The notes below the pieces were generated by a model. That model searched no databases. It worked only from the letters and a program-made list of their open reading frames with translations, and had not been told where the DNA came from. DNA of 64,000 bases from Vibrio bathopelagicus. GTDB lineage: Bacteria; Pseudomonadota; Gammaproteobacteria; Enterobacterales; Vibrionaceae. Numbering within the stretch: the first letter of the stretch is position 1; each line of letters opens with the position of its first letter. Both the position numbers and the translations under genes were made by a program. The stretch lies in the NCBI RefSeq assembly GCF_014879975.1, contig NZ_CP062501.1, positions 930,001 through 994,000 on the forward strand, given 5' to 3'. Shown in pieces: positions 46,480-55,642 of the stretch.

Positions 46480-47544
46480 CTAGCCTCGTTTATCGATAGT
46501 CGCAACCACAGACAAACCAGGAAGCAATCGGCCTTTCAACTCTTGCTGGTCTGGAATGGTAATTTTTACAGGTACACGTTGCACGATTTTGGTGAAGTTA
46601 CCGGTCGCATTTTCTGGTGGCAGCAGCGCGAACTTAGCGCCAGTAGCAGGGGAGAAGCTGTCCACGATGCCTTCAAGTGGCTGACCTGGAAAAGCATCTA
46701 ACTCAACTTCAACCGTTTGACCTTTGTGGATACCACTTAGTTGTGTCTCTTTGAAGTTGGCCTCAATCCACACTTGGTTGTTAGGCACTAAACTCATAAG
46801 CGGAGCACCAGCTTGAATCAGCAAACCTTCACGGACACTGCGTTTACCTATTACGCCATCAGTAGGTGCGTAGACTTTGGTGTAGTCAAGATTTAGCTGT
46901 GCTTGATCTTGCTGTGCCTGAGCTTCTGTTACTGAGGCTTTGGCTTGTTCAATTTCGCTAGCAATAACGATGAGTTGATCGTTACTTGCGACGAGGTTTG
47001 CTTTCGCTTCTTCTAAGTCTGCAAGGGTCACTTTTTGTTGAGCGACCATGCTATCGACTTCATCTTGGGAAGCGTAATTGCGTTTTAACAAGCTGCGAGA
47101 GCGCTGCACCTGTTGGATTGCACGTTCATATTCTGCTTCTGCGGAATCGACGCCACTTTCTGCTTGGTTTATTTTGCTACGTTGTAACGTCTGTTGAGCG
47201 ATTAAGTTCTTTACGTCAGATTGTACGACGGATAAATGAGCATTAGCTTGAGCGAGGGCCGCTTGGTAATCATGGTCATCGATTTGAACCAATAGGTCGC
47301 CTTCTTTCACCGATTGGTTATCACTCACGTAAGACTTAACAATATAGCCAGACACTTTAGGGCTGATATTGGTGATGTCGCCTTGTAGGTAGGCGTTATC
47401 GGTCGATTCAAAATACTGGCCGTAGCCATACCAATATCCAGCGCCAGCTAAGCCCAATGACAGCATGATCGCAGTAGCAATAAGCGGTGCCTTTTTACGT
47501 TTTTTTGTGCTTACTGGTTGCGAAGCGTTATTGATATCTGTCAT
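46480..47544 (-). CDS. emrA: EmrA-type membrane fusion protein
   Basis: This 354-residue HlyD-family adaptor has a cytosolic Lys/Arg-rich start, one TM (about 20-40), the TDNAYLQGDITNISPKV block typical of EmrA, a coiled-coil hairpin (about 95-205) and the C-terminal APTDGVIGKRSV and PGLSVVATID blocks. It connects EmrB with an outer-membrane channel. It is first in its operon and divergent from the LysR regulator gene, with 128 bases between, where the operon's control region must lie. Confidence 0.92.
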   Translation of the reverse strand: MTDINNASQPVSTKKRKKAPLIATAIMLSLGLAGAGYWYGYGQYFESTDNAYLQGDITNISPKVSGYIVKSYVSDNQSVKEGDLLVQIDDHDYQAALAQANAHLSVVQSDVKNLIAQQTLQRSKINQAESGVDSAEAEYERAIQQVQRSRSLLKRNYASQDEVDSMVAQQKVTLADLEEAKANLVASNDQLIVIASEIEQAKASVTEAQAQQDQAQLNLDYTKVYAPTDGVIGKRSVREGLLIQAGAPLMSLVPNNQVWIEANFKETQLSGIHKGQTVEVELDAFPGQPLEGIVDSFSPATGAKFALLPPENATGNFTKIVQRVPVKITIPDQQELKGRLLPGLSVVATIDKRG

Positions 47545-47672
47545 TTCTTTTTCTCATTTTGATTTTATTTAGATGTAACAAATTGTAAATGAATCTCATT
47601 GATTGATAAGATAGGAAAAAAGAGAAACACTGTTGCAAAAATCTTACTAATTACGAGTTTGGGGGAGGTCGG

Positions 47673-48575
47673 ATGGACTTAAATGCCGTCACTGTTTTTA
47701 CACAAGTCGTTGATTGTGGGAGTTTCACGCATGCCGCTGAGGCATTGAACATGACCAAGTCGACCGTAAGCCGAAAACTTGCTGAGCTAGAACAGCATCT
47801 AGGTGTGAGGTTGATCACTCGTTCGACACGAAGTTTGGTGTTAACACCGGAAGGTGAGCGTTTCTATCAATCGAGCATGCAAATGCACGAGATAATGAAC
47901 CAAGCTGAATTAGAAGTTTCAGCTAACCAAGATCTGATTCGAGGCCCTCTAAACGTTGTGCTCCCTGTTGAATTGGGACACCAAGTGTTAGCGAAGTATA
48001 TTCACAGCTTTCTGCTTGAACATCCGAATGTAACGATGAATTTGGAATTGACTAACCGTGAAGTCGACATAATTGGTGAAGGCATCGATCTCTACGCACA
48101 AATCGGTGAGCTGGCAGACTCCAGTTTGGTTTCTCGTTTTTTGACGACTTCAGGACGCGTGTTAGTCGCTAGCCCTAAATATTTAGAGCAATTTGGCGAA
48201 ATTAAAACGCCTAAGGACCTCAAATCACCATTTCGAATGATCGAGGTCTCGAATAAAGCGGCGCGTTTGCCTAAATGGAAGTTACAACTTGATGATGGTG
48301 AATCCGAGCTGATAGAGCTTCCAAGCCAGCTCAAGGTAAATACCATTACGGCATGTCTTACCGCGTGTGTTGACGGGCTAGGGCTTGCTGTTTTGCCTGA
48401 GTTCATCTGTAGAGACCATTTTAAAACTGGTCGATTGGTGCACTTACTGCCTGAATACGACATGCCACAAGTCTCGGTGAGTTTGGTGTACGCCGACAGG
48501 CAGCTCATGCCTAAACGTAAAAAGGTCTTTATCGACTATCTGCTAACGGCATTTCAAAGCCGCAACCATGAATAG
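47673..48575 (+). CDS. LysR-family regulator, probable regulator of EmrAB
   Basis: This 300-residue regulator has an N-terminal winged HTH (1-60; the AAEALNMTKSTVSRKLAEL region) and a periplasmic-binding-type effector domain (about 90-295). The layout matches the AaeR/CrgA-like branch. Divergent placement next to emrAB implies control of the pump genes and itself. A GGGGGAGG ribosome site precedes the ATG. The effector is unknown. Confidence 0.92.
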   Translation: MDLNAVTVFTQVVDCGSFTHAAEALNMTKSTVSRKLAELEQHLGVRLITRSTRSLVLTPEGERFYQSSMQMHEIMNQAELEVSANQDLIRGPLNVVLPVELGHQVLAKYIHSFLLEHPNVTMNLELTNREVDIIGEGIDLYAQIGELADSSLVSRFLTTSGRVLVASPKYLEQFGEIKTPKDLKSPFRMIEVSNKAARLPKWKLQLDDGESELIELPSQLKVNTITACLTACVDGLGLAVLPEFICRDHFKTGRLVHLLPEYDMPQVSVSLVYADRQLMPKRKKVFIDYLLTAFQSRNHE

Positions 48576-48614
48576 CTTTTGTCTAATCACTCTTAAGTCG
48601 CGACACAAATACTC

Positions 48615-48649
48615 AGTTCTTTAGTATCGAAATAGAACACTAAAGAACT
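48615..48649. repeat. 11-bp perfect inverted repeat between convergent genes
   Basis: The arms at 48615-48625 and 48639-48649 are fully complementary with a 13-base loop. There is no T-run on either strand, so it may be a weak, factor-assisted terminator between the LysR gene and the glycosidase-like gene, or an RNA 3-prime end structure. Confidence 0.5.
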
Positions 48650-48690
48650 GAAAAGCTAACGAACTCACTAATGAAAGAGTAAGAGTGCGA

Positions 48691-50994
48691 TCAATTGAGC
48701 TCTGGTTTCCACTCTACGACTTGTCCATTACTTAATACGGCTTTGATAGACGTTGCCGCAACACTGACACCCTTTTGGTTAAACGCTTGATCAGAGAAAT
48801 TCGCGATGATCTTGCTGCCATCATCGAATACGGTTTGTTGAACTGTACCGCTGTTATCTAACCACGCAAAATTAACGAGCGTCTTGTCCCATAACTGCTT
48901 GTGTATTGGCTCAAATCCATCCTGATAGTTCTTCAATGCCTTAAGTCTTGGGCTTGAGCTCGATAAAGCTTCATCTCTTGTTAAGTGAACCATCGCAGGT
49001 GTGTTGTACAGCATGGCAGTTAAATCGCGGTTAGCTTTCACATTGGTGAACTTGAGACTGTCTGAATGCCAGTGGTGTGTGTTAATCACTTCATCATGGA
49101 ATACGGTTTGGTAAAGCGGAATTCGGTATTGAGGCGAAAACAGTAGCGACTTGTAGGGGTCTTTAACTTCGGTAGGCTTAAAGAAGAAATCCGGTTTGTG
49201 GTCTGGGTACCAACGGCCCAAGTAATAAGGTGATTGGCGGTTTTCTTTCATGTCTTTATCTGTCCAACCAAAGCCAACCGTTTCTAATCCGTGTGCAAAC
49301 GCGATGCCTTTTGTCGTCAGGCTATTGCCATCTTCAGAACCAAGCACTAAATCTGGTTGTTCGCTTAACCACTGCATTCGGTTATTGAAGGCCGAAAGCA
49401 TATGCGACTCACTGGTATTGTCACGGTAATCTTCACGAGCCATTGCTGTCGCATCCACATCTAAGAACAGACTATTAAAGTGCCCAAGGCGCATGATGTC
49501 GAGAGCACGCTCCTTTACGTAGTCCAAATGGCAATTCGGATTTAAGTAAAAACCGTTTCCTCGGAATCCTTTTTTCAAGCGGCCATCAGCCATTTCAATC
49601 GCACAAGTGTCGCGAATAGGCGTTGGCAGTTGAGCTGTTAACCAATTGTCGTTTAACTGTGCGGGTATAGCTGTGTTGTAAGAATCATAGGTTCCAACTA
49701 AATAACCGGACTGTTTAGCCAGTTCTACTGCATTCGGTTGATAGAAAGCTGGCATCCAATTATCAAAACCTAGCCAAAGCTGATTCAAGCCCGCTTTATT
49801 TAGGTTGCTGACCATATCTGACGACAAGGCTTGTCCCCACGTTTCAGGTGTATTGAGATAAGAAGACGCGTTGTTAATCAACCAGTTTTTTTTGTCTTGT
49901 GCGGCGGTATGTTGAGCTTGAATAGTGTTGTCAGTGAGTGTTGGCGTGGCAACAGGGTACAATCCTTGTAGTGACTGGCTTATAGAGTCCAACAACAGCT
50001 GTTTGTGATACTGGCTAAACCAATCTTTGCCTTTAGATAGAGAAGACAGTTCTCGCTTGGCTTCACTTGGAATAATCAGTTTAGATCTCTCTAGATACCA
50101 AGTGTTTAATCCCCACCAGTTGTTTATATCTTGGATGCTTAACGGGTCTTTACCAAACAGATAAATGTGGCTCGCGCCAATTAGCTTACTCACGTCAGGA
50201 TTACGCTTTTGCTTTTCGACAAGCGATTCAGAGCGATCATTCTTAGTACGCCAACCACGGTATTGTTTCGCGCCATCCAACCAAGAATCTCCAAGTGTTA
50301 TCCGAACCGTAAAAGGCTGAGACTTGTTCAGCATGGTAAATTGATGTGATGCATTCATATCAATGTTGGTGCTTGTCTTAGAGGACGAATTAGAAAAAAA
50401 CAGCTGATTGTTGGTTGGGTTGATCAACTGATAACTAATGAATTGATCCTTCTGTTGCGCGCTCCAAAACGGCATTTTTAAGTCTTGTGTGGTGTTACTT
50501 CCAGAATGATTGTCGACTAGATAGTTTGCCCATTGCTTATTGTTGGTAGGCACGCGCATACCTTCGTTAAAGGGTAGGAATAGGGTTTGAGTTTGTTGCT
50601 CTGCAAGGTCAAACCAAGTGAGAACAATGGGTTGGTTTCGTTCTATATCAATATCTGAGGGAACGGTGAATTGGACAAGAAGATCATCTTGCTTCAATTC
50701 GGCTTCAGCATGGATTCCGCTTGGTATCAGTGTCCAAGAAGCCTTGGTTTGTGAGTGAGCGACAAGCTGTGTGGTTTTCTGAGGTTGATGATCAACCGTT
50801 AGCGCTGCGCTATTCACGCTTAAGCCATTCCAATCAATCTCTAGTGTTTTTGTTGAAATTGAGACTGTGTCGCTGTTGTTAATACTCGTTAGTGTTATCT
50901 GGCTGTCTTGTGCGTTTGCTGAGAACGCACAAGTGCTAAATAGAGCCAAAATGGCAAAAGACGTAAAGTTTAAATGGTGACGTACACTGAGCAT
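48691..50994 (-). CDS. Large exported putative glycoside hydrolase (GH101/GH129-like layout)
   Basis: This 767-residue protein has a signal peptide (to about residue 28), an N-terminal beta-rich region (about 30-260) and a central alpha/beta region. In the centre, LFLDVDA (D512, D514) and GSEDGN (E554) sit where retaining glycosidases of the GH101/GH129/GH31 type carry nucleophile and acid/base. A C-terminal beta domain follows (about 690-767). The family call is tentative, made by pattern and layout only. It lies downstream of vxrC on the same strand with a 120-base gap, so it may be in the Vxr regulon. Substrate unknown; an alpha-linked surface glycan is a guess. Confidence 0.72.
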   Translation of the reverse strand: MLSVRHHLNFTSFAILALFSTCAFSANAQDSQITLTSINNSDTVSISTKTLEIDWNGLSVNSAALTVDHQPQKTTQLVAHSQTKASWTLIPSGIHAEAELKQDDLLVQFTVPSDIDIERNQPIVLTWFDLAEQQTQTLFLPFNEGMRVPTNNKQWANYLVDNHSGSNTTQDLKMPFWSAQQKDQFISYQLINPTNNQLFFSNSSSKTSTNIDMNASHQFTMLNKSQPFTVRITLGDSWLDGAKQYRGWRTKNDRSESLVEKQKRNPDVSKLIGASHIYLFGKDPLSIQDINNWWGLNTWYLERSKLIIPSEAKRELSSLSKGKDWFSQYHKQLLLDSISQSLQGLYPVATPTLTDNTIQAQHTAAQDKKNWLINNASSYLNTPETWGQALSSDMVSNLNKAGLNQLWLGFDNWMPAFYQPNAVELAKQSGYLVGTYDSYNTAIPAQLNDNWLTAQLPTPIRDTCAIEMADGRLKKGFRGNGFYLNPNCHLDYVKERALDIMRLGHFNSLFLDVDATAMAREDYRDNTSESHMLSAFNNRMQWLSEQPDLVLGSEDGNSLTTKGIAFAHGLETVGFGWTDKDMKENRQSPYYLGRWYPDHKPDFFFKPTEVKDPYKSLLFSPQYRIPLYQTVFHDEVINTHHWHSDSLKFTNVKANRDLTAMLYNTPAMVHLTRDEALSSSSPRLKALKNYQDGFEPIHKQLWDKTLVNFAWLDNSGTVQQTVFDDGSKIIANFSDQAFNQKGVSVAATSIKAVLSNGQVVEWKPELN

Positions 50995-51114
50995 ATCTAG
51001 GTTCCGTAAAGAGTAAGTACGGTTATTAAACCCAAGTCGTGATGGTGTTTTGTCGCCTATATGTCTCTATTATCTCTCTTAAGGGTTTAATACCTTTTTA
51101 CTGCGTGCATAACT

Positions 51115-51927
51115 TTAGAAAGGCACCGCGACACGCTGTACATATTGGATTGCAATCGCGCCTTGGTATTCAAACATTTCCACCGAAGCACTCAGGTGTT
51201 TGGCTTTCGTTCCTAGTGGGCTTTCTGTGGGAACGGCTGCTTGCGCTGTTTTGATTGGCACTTTGTAGCCCAACAGGTTGTAGTTATCATCAAACCATTG
51301 CCAACTCACATTAGCGTCAGGGCAATTGTCGATCACCTTTGGAGGCGAGAGCACAACATACGGTTCGCTGAGTTTACTTTCGAGCGTTAGCCATCGATTT
51401 CTGTCATTTAAAGCCACAACAATAGGATAGTTGTTTGATCCTATGGTTAACTGATAAACACCGGACTCGGGTTTGATGAACATTTCACTGGTTTCAATCT
51501 CTTGATATTCGACATCAGAATTGAGTAGTCCATCGATAACCACTTTCCCTGAAGGTGTTACTAAAGAGATGGGCTGTGCTTCTGACTCTTCACCTATTTG
51601 CTCCGCAGATACTTTAATCTGATAGCCTTGTGACGAAAGACCTTGGCGTTTGATAAAGCTAACTTGGATGCGGTTGTTGGGTTTAACACTTTGTTCAAGA
51701 GTGGTTCCACATTGAGTTTGACTCAGTATTTCTTGTTTAACAGGCAACCAAAGCTGGCTATCAAGTGTCTCCTGATTAAGCGCGATTTGTAGTTCTTGCC
51801 AAGCGACTTGTGGTTGGCCATCAAGCAGCGATTGATAGGTGTGTTGCAATGGCGTATTAGCAAACCAAGCTGCGTGACACGCAAAGGGCAATGTACAGAA
51901 TAGTGCTGTTAGATAGCTTACTTTCAT
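51115..51927 (-). CDS. vxrC: VxrC-like DUF2861 periplasmic protein
   Basis: This 270-residue protein has a signal peptide ending near residue 19 (ACHAAWF). It then shows the DUF2861 pattern: TPLQHTYQSLL, VAWQELQIAL, QTQCG, a beta domain around 95-190 and a Cys-containing region near 210. The ATG overlaps the vxrB stop (ATGA), while the longest open frame runs 43 codons further into vxrB and is spurious. In V. cholerae the gene after vxrAB encodes a protein of this family. It may modulate VxrA in the periplasm; this is inference. Confidence 0.85.
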   Translation of the reverse strand: MKVSYLTALFCTLPFACHAAWFANTPLQHTYQSLLDGQPQVAWQELQIALNQETLDSQLWLPVKQEILSQTQCGTTLEQSVKPNNRIQVSFIKRQGLSSQGYQIKVSAEQIGEESEAQPISLVTPSGKVVIDGLLNSDVEYQEIETSEMFIKPESGVYQLTIGSNNYPIVVALNDRNRWLTLESKLSEPYVVLSPPKVIDNCPDANVSWQWFDDNYNLLGYKVPIKTAQAAVPTESPLGTKAKHLSASVEMFEYQGAIAIQYVQRVAVPF

Positions 51928-52574
51928 TGTGATTTCCCAGCCAAACGATAACCAACTCCACGGTGTGTCTCTAGGTGGAGTGTTGGCAGCTTCTGACGCA
52001 AACGCAGTATGTGGTTGTCCACGGTTCTGGTACTTGGGAAGGCTTGATAACCCCAAATTTTATTGAGTAACTCATCTCGGTGGAACACACGCCCTTGGTT
52101 CTGAACAAACAAAACCAATAACTGAAACTCTTTAGGTTTGAGTGCGATAGGACTGTCATCCAGATAAGCAATGCGTTCCGACAAGTTGATTTGGATGTTG
52201 GCGTAATTTAAGTGGCTAACACCTAATGGGCGAAGCTGAGTGATCACCCGAGCAAGCAACTCTTCATTTGAAAATGGTTTAGTCACGTAATCTTTGGCGC
52301 CAGCCATCAAGCCTTCAACACGTTGTTGAACTTCCACTTTGGCGGTTAACACAATCACAGGCAGAGCTTTGAGCAGTAACCAATTTGGAAGGTGCTGTAA
52401 GCTGTCACCGTCTTCGAGTTGTCGATCAAGCACCACAAGGTCGGCACGTAACCACAGCTTACTGGCACTCTTTGCATCTTGTACCCAAAGGCAGTGATAA
52501 CCATTGGACTCAAAGAAGCTGACAAGGCCTTGCCCTAGCAGTTGGTCGTCTTCAATCAGCAATAGGGTGTTCAT
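51924..52574 (-). CDS. vxrB: OmpR-family response regulator VxrB
   Basis: This 216-residue regulator has a receiver domain (acidic pair E8-D9-D10, phospho-acceptor D50, Lys in YVTKPF) and a C-terminal winged-helix DNA-binding domain (about 125-213) with the LKPKEFQLL and RTVDNHILRLRQKL blocks. Known VxrB controls cell-wall stress, type VI secretion and biofilm genes in V. cholerae. The start is the ATG before the NTLLLIEDD strand; it overlaps vxrA by 23 bases. The identification rests on the whole operon, not on the regulator alone. Confidence 0.9.
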   Translation of the reverse strand: MNTLLLIEDDQLLGQGLVSFFESNGYHCLWVQDAKSASKLWLRADLVVLDRQLEDGDSLQHLPNWLLLKALPVIVLTAKVEVQQRVEGLMAGAKDYVTKPFSNEELLARVITQLRPLGVSHLNYANIQINLSERIAYLDDSPIALKPKEFQLLVLFVQNQGRVFHRDELLNKIWGYQAFPSTRTVDNHILRLRQKLPTLHLETHRGVGYRLAGKSQ

Positions 52575-53961
52575 AAGCGATTTCCAAAATGCATCGTGTT
52601 GGGTTACGGAGAATAATGAGACGGCCATTGGCTTGTTTCATCAAGTGTTCGACAATTGTCAGGCCAATGCCCATGTTATCTTGTTTGTGTGCATCACTTG
52701 GCGTTACTCGGGATAATAGTCGTTGTATCAAAGAAGGGAAGTGACCCTCATCTTGCACTTCTATCGTCAGTTTATCGGCAAGGGTGACCTTAACTAAAAC
52801 CTTACCTTGTCCGTGTTGCTTGGCATTTTTGATCAAGTTATCAAGGCAGATGGTTAACCAATAATACGGTAGATTAAGTTCGACTTCGCTTGATTCACAT
52901 TGATACTCAATATTGTGCTTTTCGCAGACATGGTCGAGCCACTCTTCTAATGATGCGTTTTGCTTCAACAACGGCTCTGACTGATCTGCACTCAAGTACA
53001 CTTTACTGTTTTGAGTAAGTTGCGAAAGCCTTTGATAGTCGGATATTAAGCGCCAAACTGCGCCTTGGGTGTCATCGGGAAAATCATCGTAGCGGTTTCT
53101 GAACATTTCGACGGTTAAGCCAAGGCTAGTGATTGGTGTGCGCAGTTCATGCGTGAGAAGTTGCAATACAAATTGCTTCTCTCTGCGTTCTTTCCTACGT
53201 AGATATATGGCTCTAGTTAATACGCAAAGTAGCGTGAAAAGTAATGAGAGAGTCACAAGCTTCATGACAAGCCTATCGTTGCTCGACTCGCTCAGGCACA
53301 GGTTACTGTAACGAAAAGAACAGCTTTCGCCCGACAAGGTGACTTCTTGCTGCTCGGCGATAGGCTGCCACACTTCCGATGGAATCGCTTTCCAACCTTG
53401 TTCGCCATTTAACCAAAGCACATCACCTTGTTGCCAAGCGCGATATCCATTAAGTAGCGCCTCTTTTCCTTCTATCGTTAAAGTTTCCAGCTTGGGAAAT
53501 AACGGATGCAGAGGGTTGCTGATACTCAAAAATGGATGAATTTGCTCACTGTTCTCTGGGTAATGGGCTAAATAACGGTCAGCAAAACTGCCACCAGCAG
53601 GGTGTCGTTTTGAGTGTGCCGCAAACCAGATTGAATCTAGCTGTTGTTGTTGACACAAAGCCAGTTCGAATTCGATGGCATCGTTCAAAGAAGGGTTGGT
53701 ATTTTCAATCGCTTGGCAGTGATTTTGTATCGAGGCCAGTTCTGCGATGTCTTCCCAACTGAATTTTTTGAAATCCGGATAGCGACTGCTTTCCTTAAGA
53801 AGAATTTTTGGATATTGAGATAATTCTTGTTGAGATACAGAAATTGGAGACGACTGCCAACTGAGTTGATACAGGGTTTGCCACTTGTCTTGCAAACTTT
53901 GGGCATTGGCTAGCGTTGGGAGCCAAAAGGTCAAACAAAGGGCTAATGTCAGCCTACGCAT
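52552..53961 (-). CDS. vxrA: Sensor histidine kinase VxrA (DUF3404 sensor)
   Basis: This 469-residue kinase has a signal peptide (to about residue 20), a periplasmic DUF3404-type sensor (about 21-230, with four Cys), one TM (about 235-255), the phospho-acceptor box THELRTP (H271) and an ATP-binding domain with the N-box NLIKNAKQHG and G2 MGIGLTIVEHL. VxrA (WigK) senses cell-wall damage in V. cholerae and phosphorylates VxrB. I prefer the ATG that begins the signal peptide with GAGA eight bases ahead; an ATG eight codons upstream (53985) is possible. First gene of the vxr operon. Confidence 0.9.
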   Translation of the reverse strand: MRRLTLALCLTFWLPTLANAQSLQDKWQTLYQLSWQSSPISVSQQELSQYPKILLKESSRYPDFKKFSWEDIAELASIQNHCQAIENTNPSLNDAIEFELALCQQQQLDSIWFAAHSKRHPAGGSFADRYLAHYPENSEQIHPFLSISNPLHPLFPKLETLTIEGKEALLNGYRAWQQGDVLWLNGEQGWKAIPSEVWQPIAEQQEVTLSGESCSFRYSNLCLSESSNDRLVMKLVTLSLLFTLLCVLTRAIYLRRKERREKQFVLQLLTHELRTPITSLGLTVEMFRNRYDDFPDDTQGAVWRLISDYQRLSQLTQNSKVYLSADQSEPLLKQNASLEEWLDHVCEKHNIEYQCESSEVELNLPYYWLTICLDNLIKNAKQHGQGKVLVKVTLADKLTIEVQDEGHFPSLIQRLLSRVTPSDAHKQDNMGIGLTIVEHLMKQANGRLIILRNPTRCILEIAYEHPIAD

Positions 53962-54235
53962 CCAGTCATTCTCATTAAAAGTCATTAGGGCGAGTCTAAA
54001 GAGTTTTGGCTGAGATTTGTAACCTGAATGTCAACAAGCGTCCTTTCGATAACAAATTGTGAAGCTGAGTCATGAAATAAATCATAAGCCTGAATTGAGC
54101 ATGCTTTCAGAGAATAAGGCTAAAATACAGAAAGTATCATTTATTTGGTTTAAATTAGATAATTGTGTACTTAATGTTATTTTTGGGGCGGTGGAACTGA
54201 ATATACTGGGTTCAAACCTAATAAGAGGAACCACC

Positions 54236-54769
54236 ATGAAAATAATCATAAAATCAGTATTGGCAATGAGCATCTTGGCTGCAGGTTCAGTTCAGGCATT
54301 TGAACTCACGAGCAATGATATTCAAGAAGGTCACCCAATGGCGAAGACGTTTGAATACTCTAGCTGGGGTTGTGATGGCGATAACTTATCACCTCAGTTG
54401 ATGTGGAAAGACGCGCCAGCAGGAACCAAGAGTTTTGCGATTACAGCTTACGACCCGGATGCACCAACCGAAAGTGGTTTTTGGCATTGGGTCGCATTTG
54501 ACATCCCAGCAACGGTAAACGAATTACCACGCGCTGTGGACATCGCGAAGTTAGGTGGCAAAGAAGGGCGCATCGATTACGGAAGCGTCGGCTTTGGTGG
54601 TGCTTGCCCTCCCGAGAAGGACGGCATGCACCGTTACCAATTCACCGTTTGGGCATTACCAACGGACAAACTTAGCCTAGATGAAAACACGCCGTCTGCT
54701 GTGGTCGGTTTTACGCTGAACAGCATGGCGTTAGACAAAGCGAGATTAACAGCAACTTATACTCGCTAG
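54236..54769 (+). CDS. YbhB/YbcL family (PEBP-fold) periplasmic protein
   Basis: This 177-residue protein has a signal peptide ending near residue 21 and the PEBP/Raf-kinase-inhibitor fold. The anion-site motif YDPDAPTESGFWHW lies near residues 72-85, with GGACPPEKDGMHRYQFTVWAL (split) near 122-140. Bacterial members bind small anionic ligands; their biological role is poorly defined. AGAGGAA lies before the chosen ATG. The longest frame would add 59 residues without an SD and place the signal inside. Between vxrA and this gene (53962-54235) lies only the divergent promoter region. Confidence 0.9.
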   Translation: MKIIIKSVLAMSILAAGSVQAFELTSNDIQEGHPMAKTFEYSSWGCDGDNLSPQLMWKDAPAGTKSFAITAYDPDAPTESGFWHWVAFDIPATVNELPRAVDIAKLGGKEGRIDYGSVGFGGACPPEKDGMHRYQFTVWALPTDKLSLDENTPSAVVGFTLNSMALDKARLTATYTR

Positions 54770-54829
54770 CTTGCTAATCAAGCAGCACGATTGGCACAAG
54801 AAACACAACAAAACAGACAAGGGGATGAG

Positions 54830-55627
54830 ATGAATCATCAATATCAAGTGACAGTCTTTCGCGCAGAGCAATTACAGAAGCTGCGTAATGTGAGGATTCT
54901 ATCCCCTAGTATCATTCAGATAATCACAGGCAGTAAGCGCCTGTTTTGGAAAGAGTCAGCAGCCGAACTTACACAATCAGAGCTGTTGTTGTGTGAAGCA
55001 TCGGCATCATTGAGTTTTGAGAACATGCCCCACAAAGGACGATTTGTATCGCGTGTGTTCAGTTTTCAATTCCAGCCAACCCAAGCGATGCTCGATTTCA
55101 GCGAGCAGCGATCAGATGAGTTGGAATTACCCACCATAAAAGCTGATCAGAGTTTGCAAGATTCGTTGAATGCGTTGTTTACGTTTGATCGTCAAAGCAT
55201 GAGTGAAGCAACCCAGCAATTTTGGTTACAAGGTTTGTATCAGCAACTGGCAGAGAAGGGCGTATTACATCATCTGTTTATTAGCTCAAACGTTTCGTTT
55301 AGCCAAAAGCTCAGCCACTACCTTTCCCACTCTCCAGACGAGAAACATCCGTTAGAATCGGTAGCAGAACGTTTTGCGATGAGTCGTACCACTCTGATTC
55401 GTAAGCTTAAACTTGAAGGCATGCAATATCGAGAGGTGTTAGCGGAAGTGCGCTTAAGTCACGCACTGTATTTGATGCAGAATGGCCAACAGAATGTGGC
55501 GATGTTGGCTCAGTCTTGTGGTTACCAATCTGAAGGGCGTTTTAGCCAACGTTTTAAAGGTAAGTTTGGTTTATCGCCGAGTGAATATATCAAGACTGTT
55601 GCGAGTGATAGAGTCGCAACGCTTTAA
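54830..55627 (+). CDS. AraC-family transcriptional regulator
   Basis: This 265-residue regulator has a beta-rich N-terminal half (about 1-150) resembling ExsA/cupin-type sensing domains. A C-terminal AraC-type double HTH (about 170-262) has the MSRTTLIRKLK recognition helix and the YQSEGRFSQRFKGKFGLSPSEY signature (split). AAGGGGATGAG precedes the ATG. It lies 60 bases after the YbhB-type gene on the same strand and may regulate it or the convergent transporter. Confidence 0.9.
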   Translation: MNHQYQVTVFRAEQLQKLRNVRILSPSIIQIITGSKRLFWKESAAELTQSELLLCEASASLSFENMPHKGRFVSRVFSFQFQPTQAMLDFSEQRSDELELPTIKADQSLQDSLNALFTFDRQSMSEATQQFWLQGLYQQLAEKGVLHHLFISSNVSFSQKLSHYLSHSPDEKHPLESVAERFAMSRTTLIRKLKLEGMQYREVLAEVRLSHALYLMQNGQQNVAMLAQSCGYQSEGRFSQRFKGKFGLSPSEYIKTVASDRVATL

Positions 55628-55642
55628 CCATTCTTTTACTGT

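Noticed and set aside
53962..54235. In-frame N-terminal extension of the YbhB-type protein from 54059
   Set aside because: The extension lacks an SD and would bury the signal peptide. The ATG at 54236 has AGAGGAA at good spacing.
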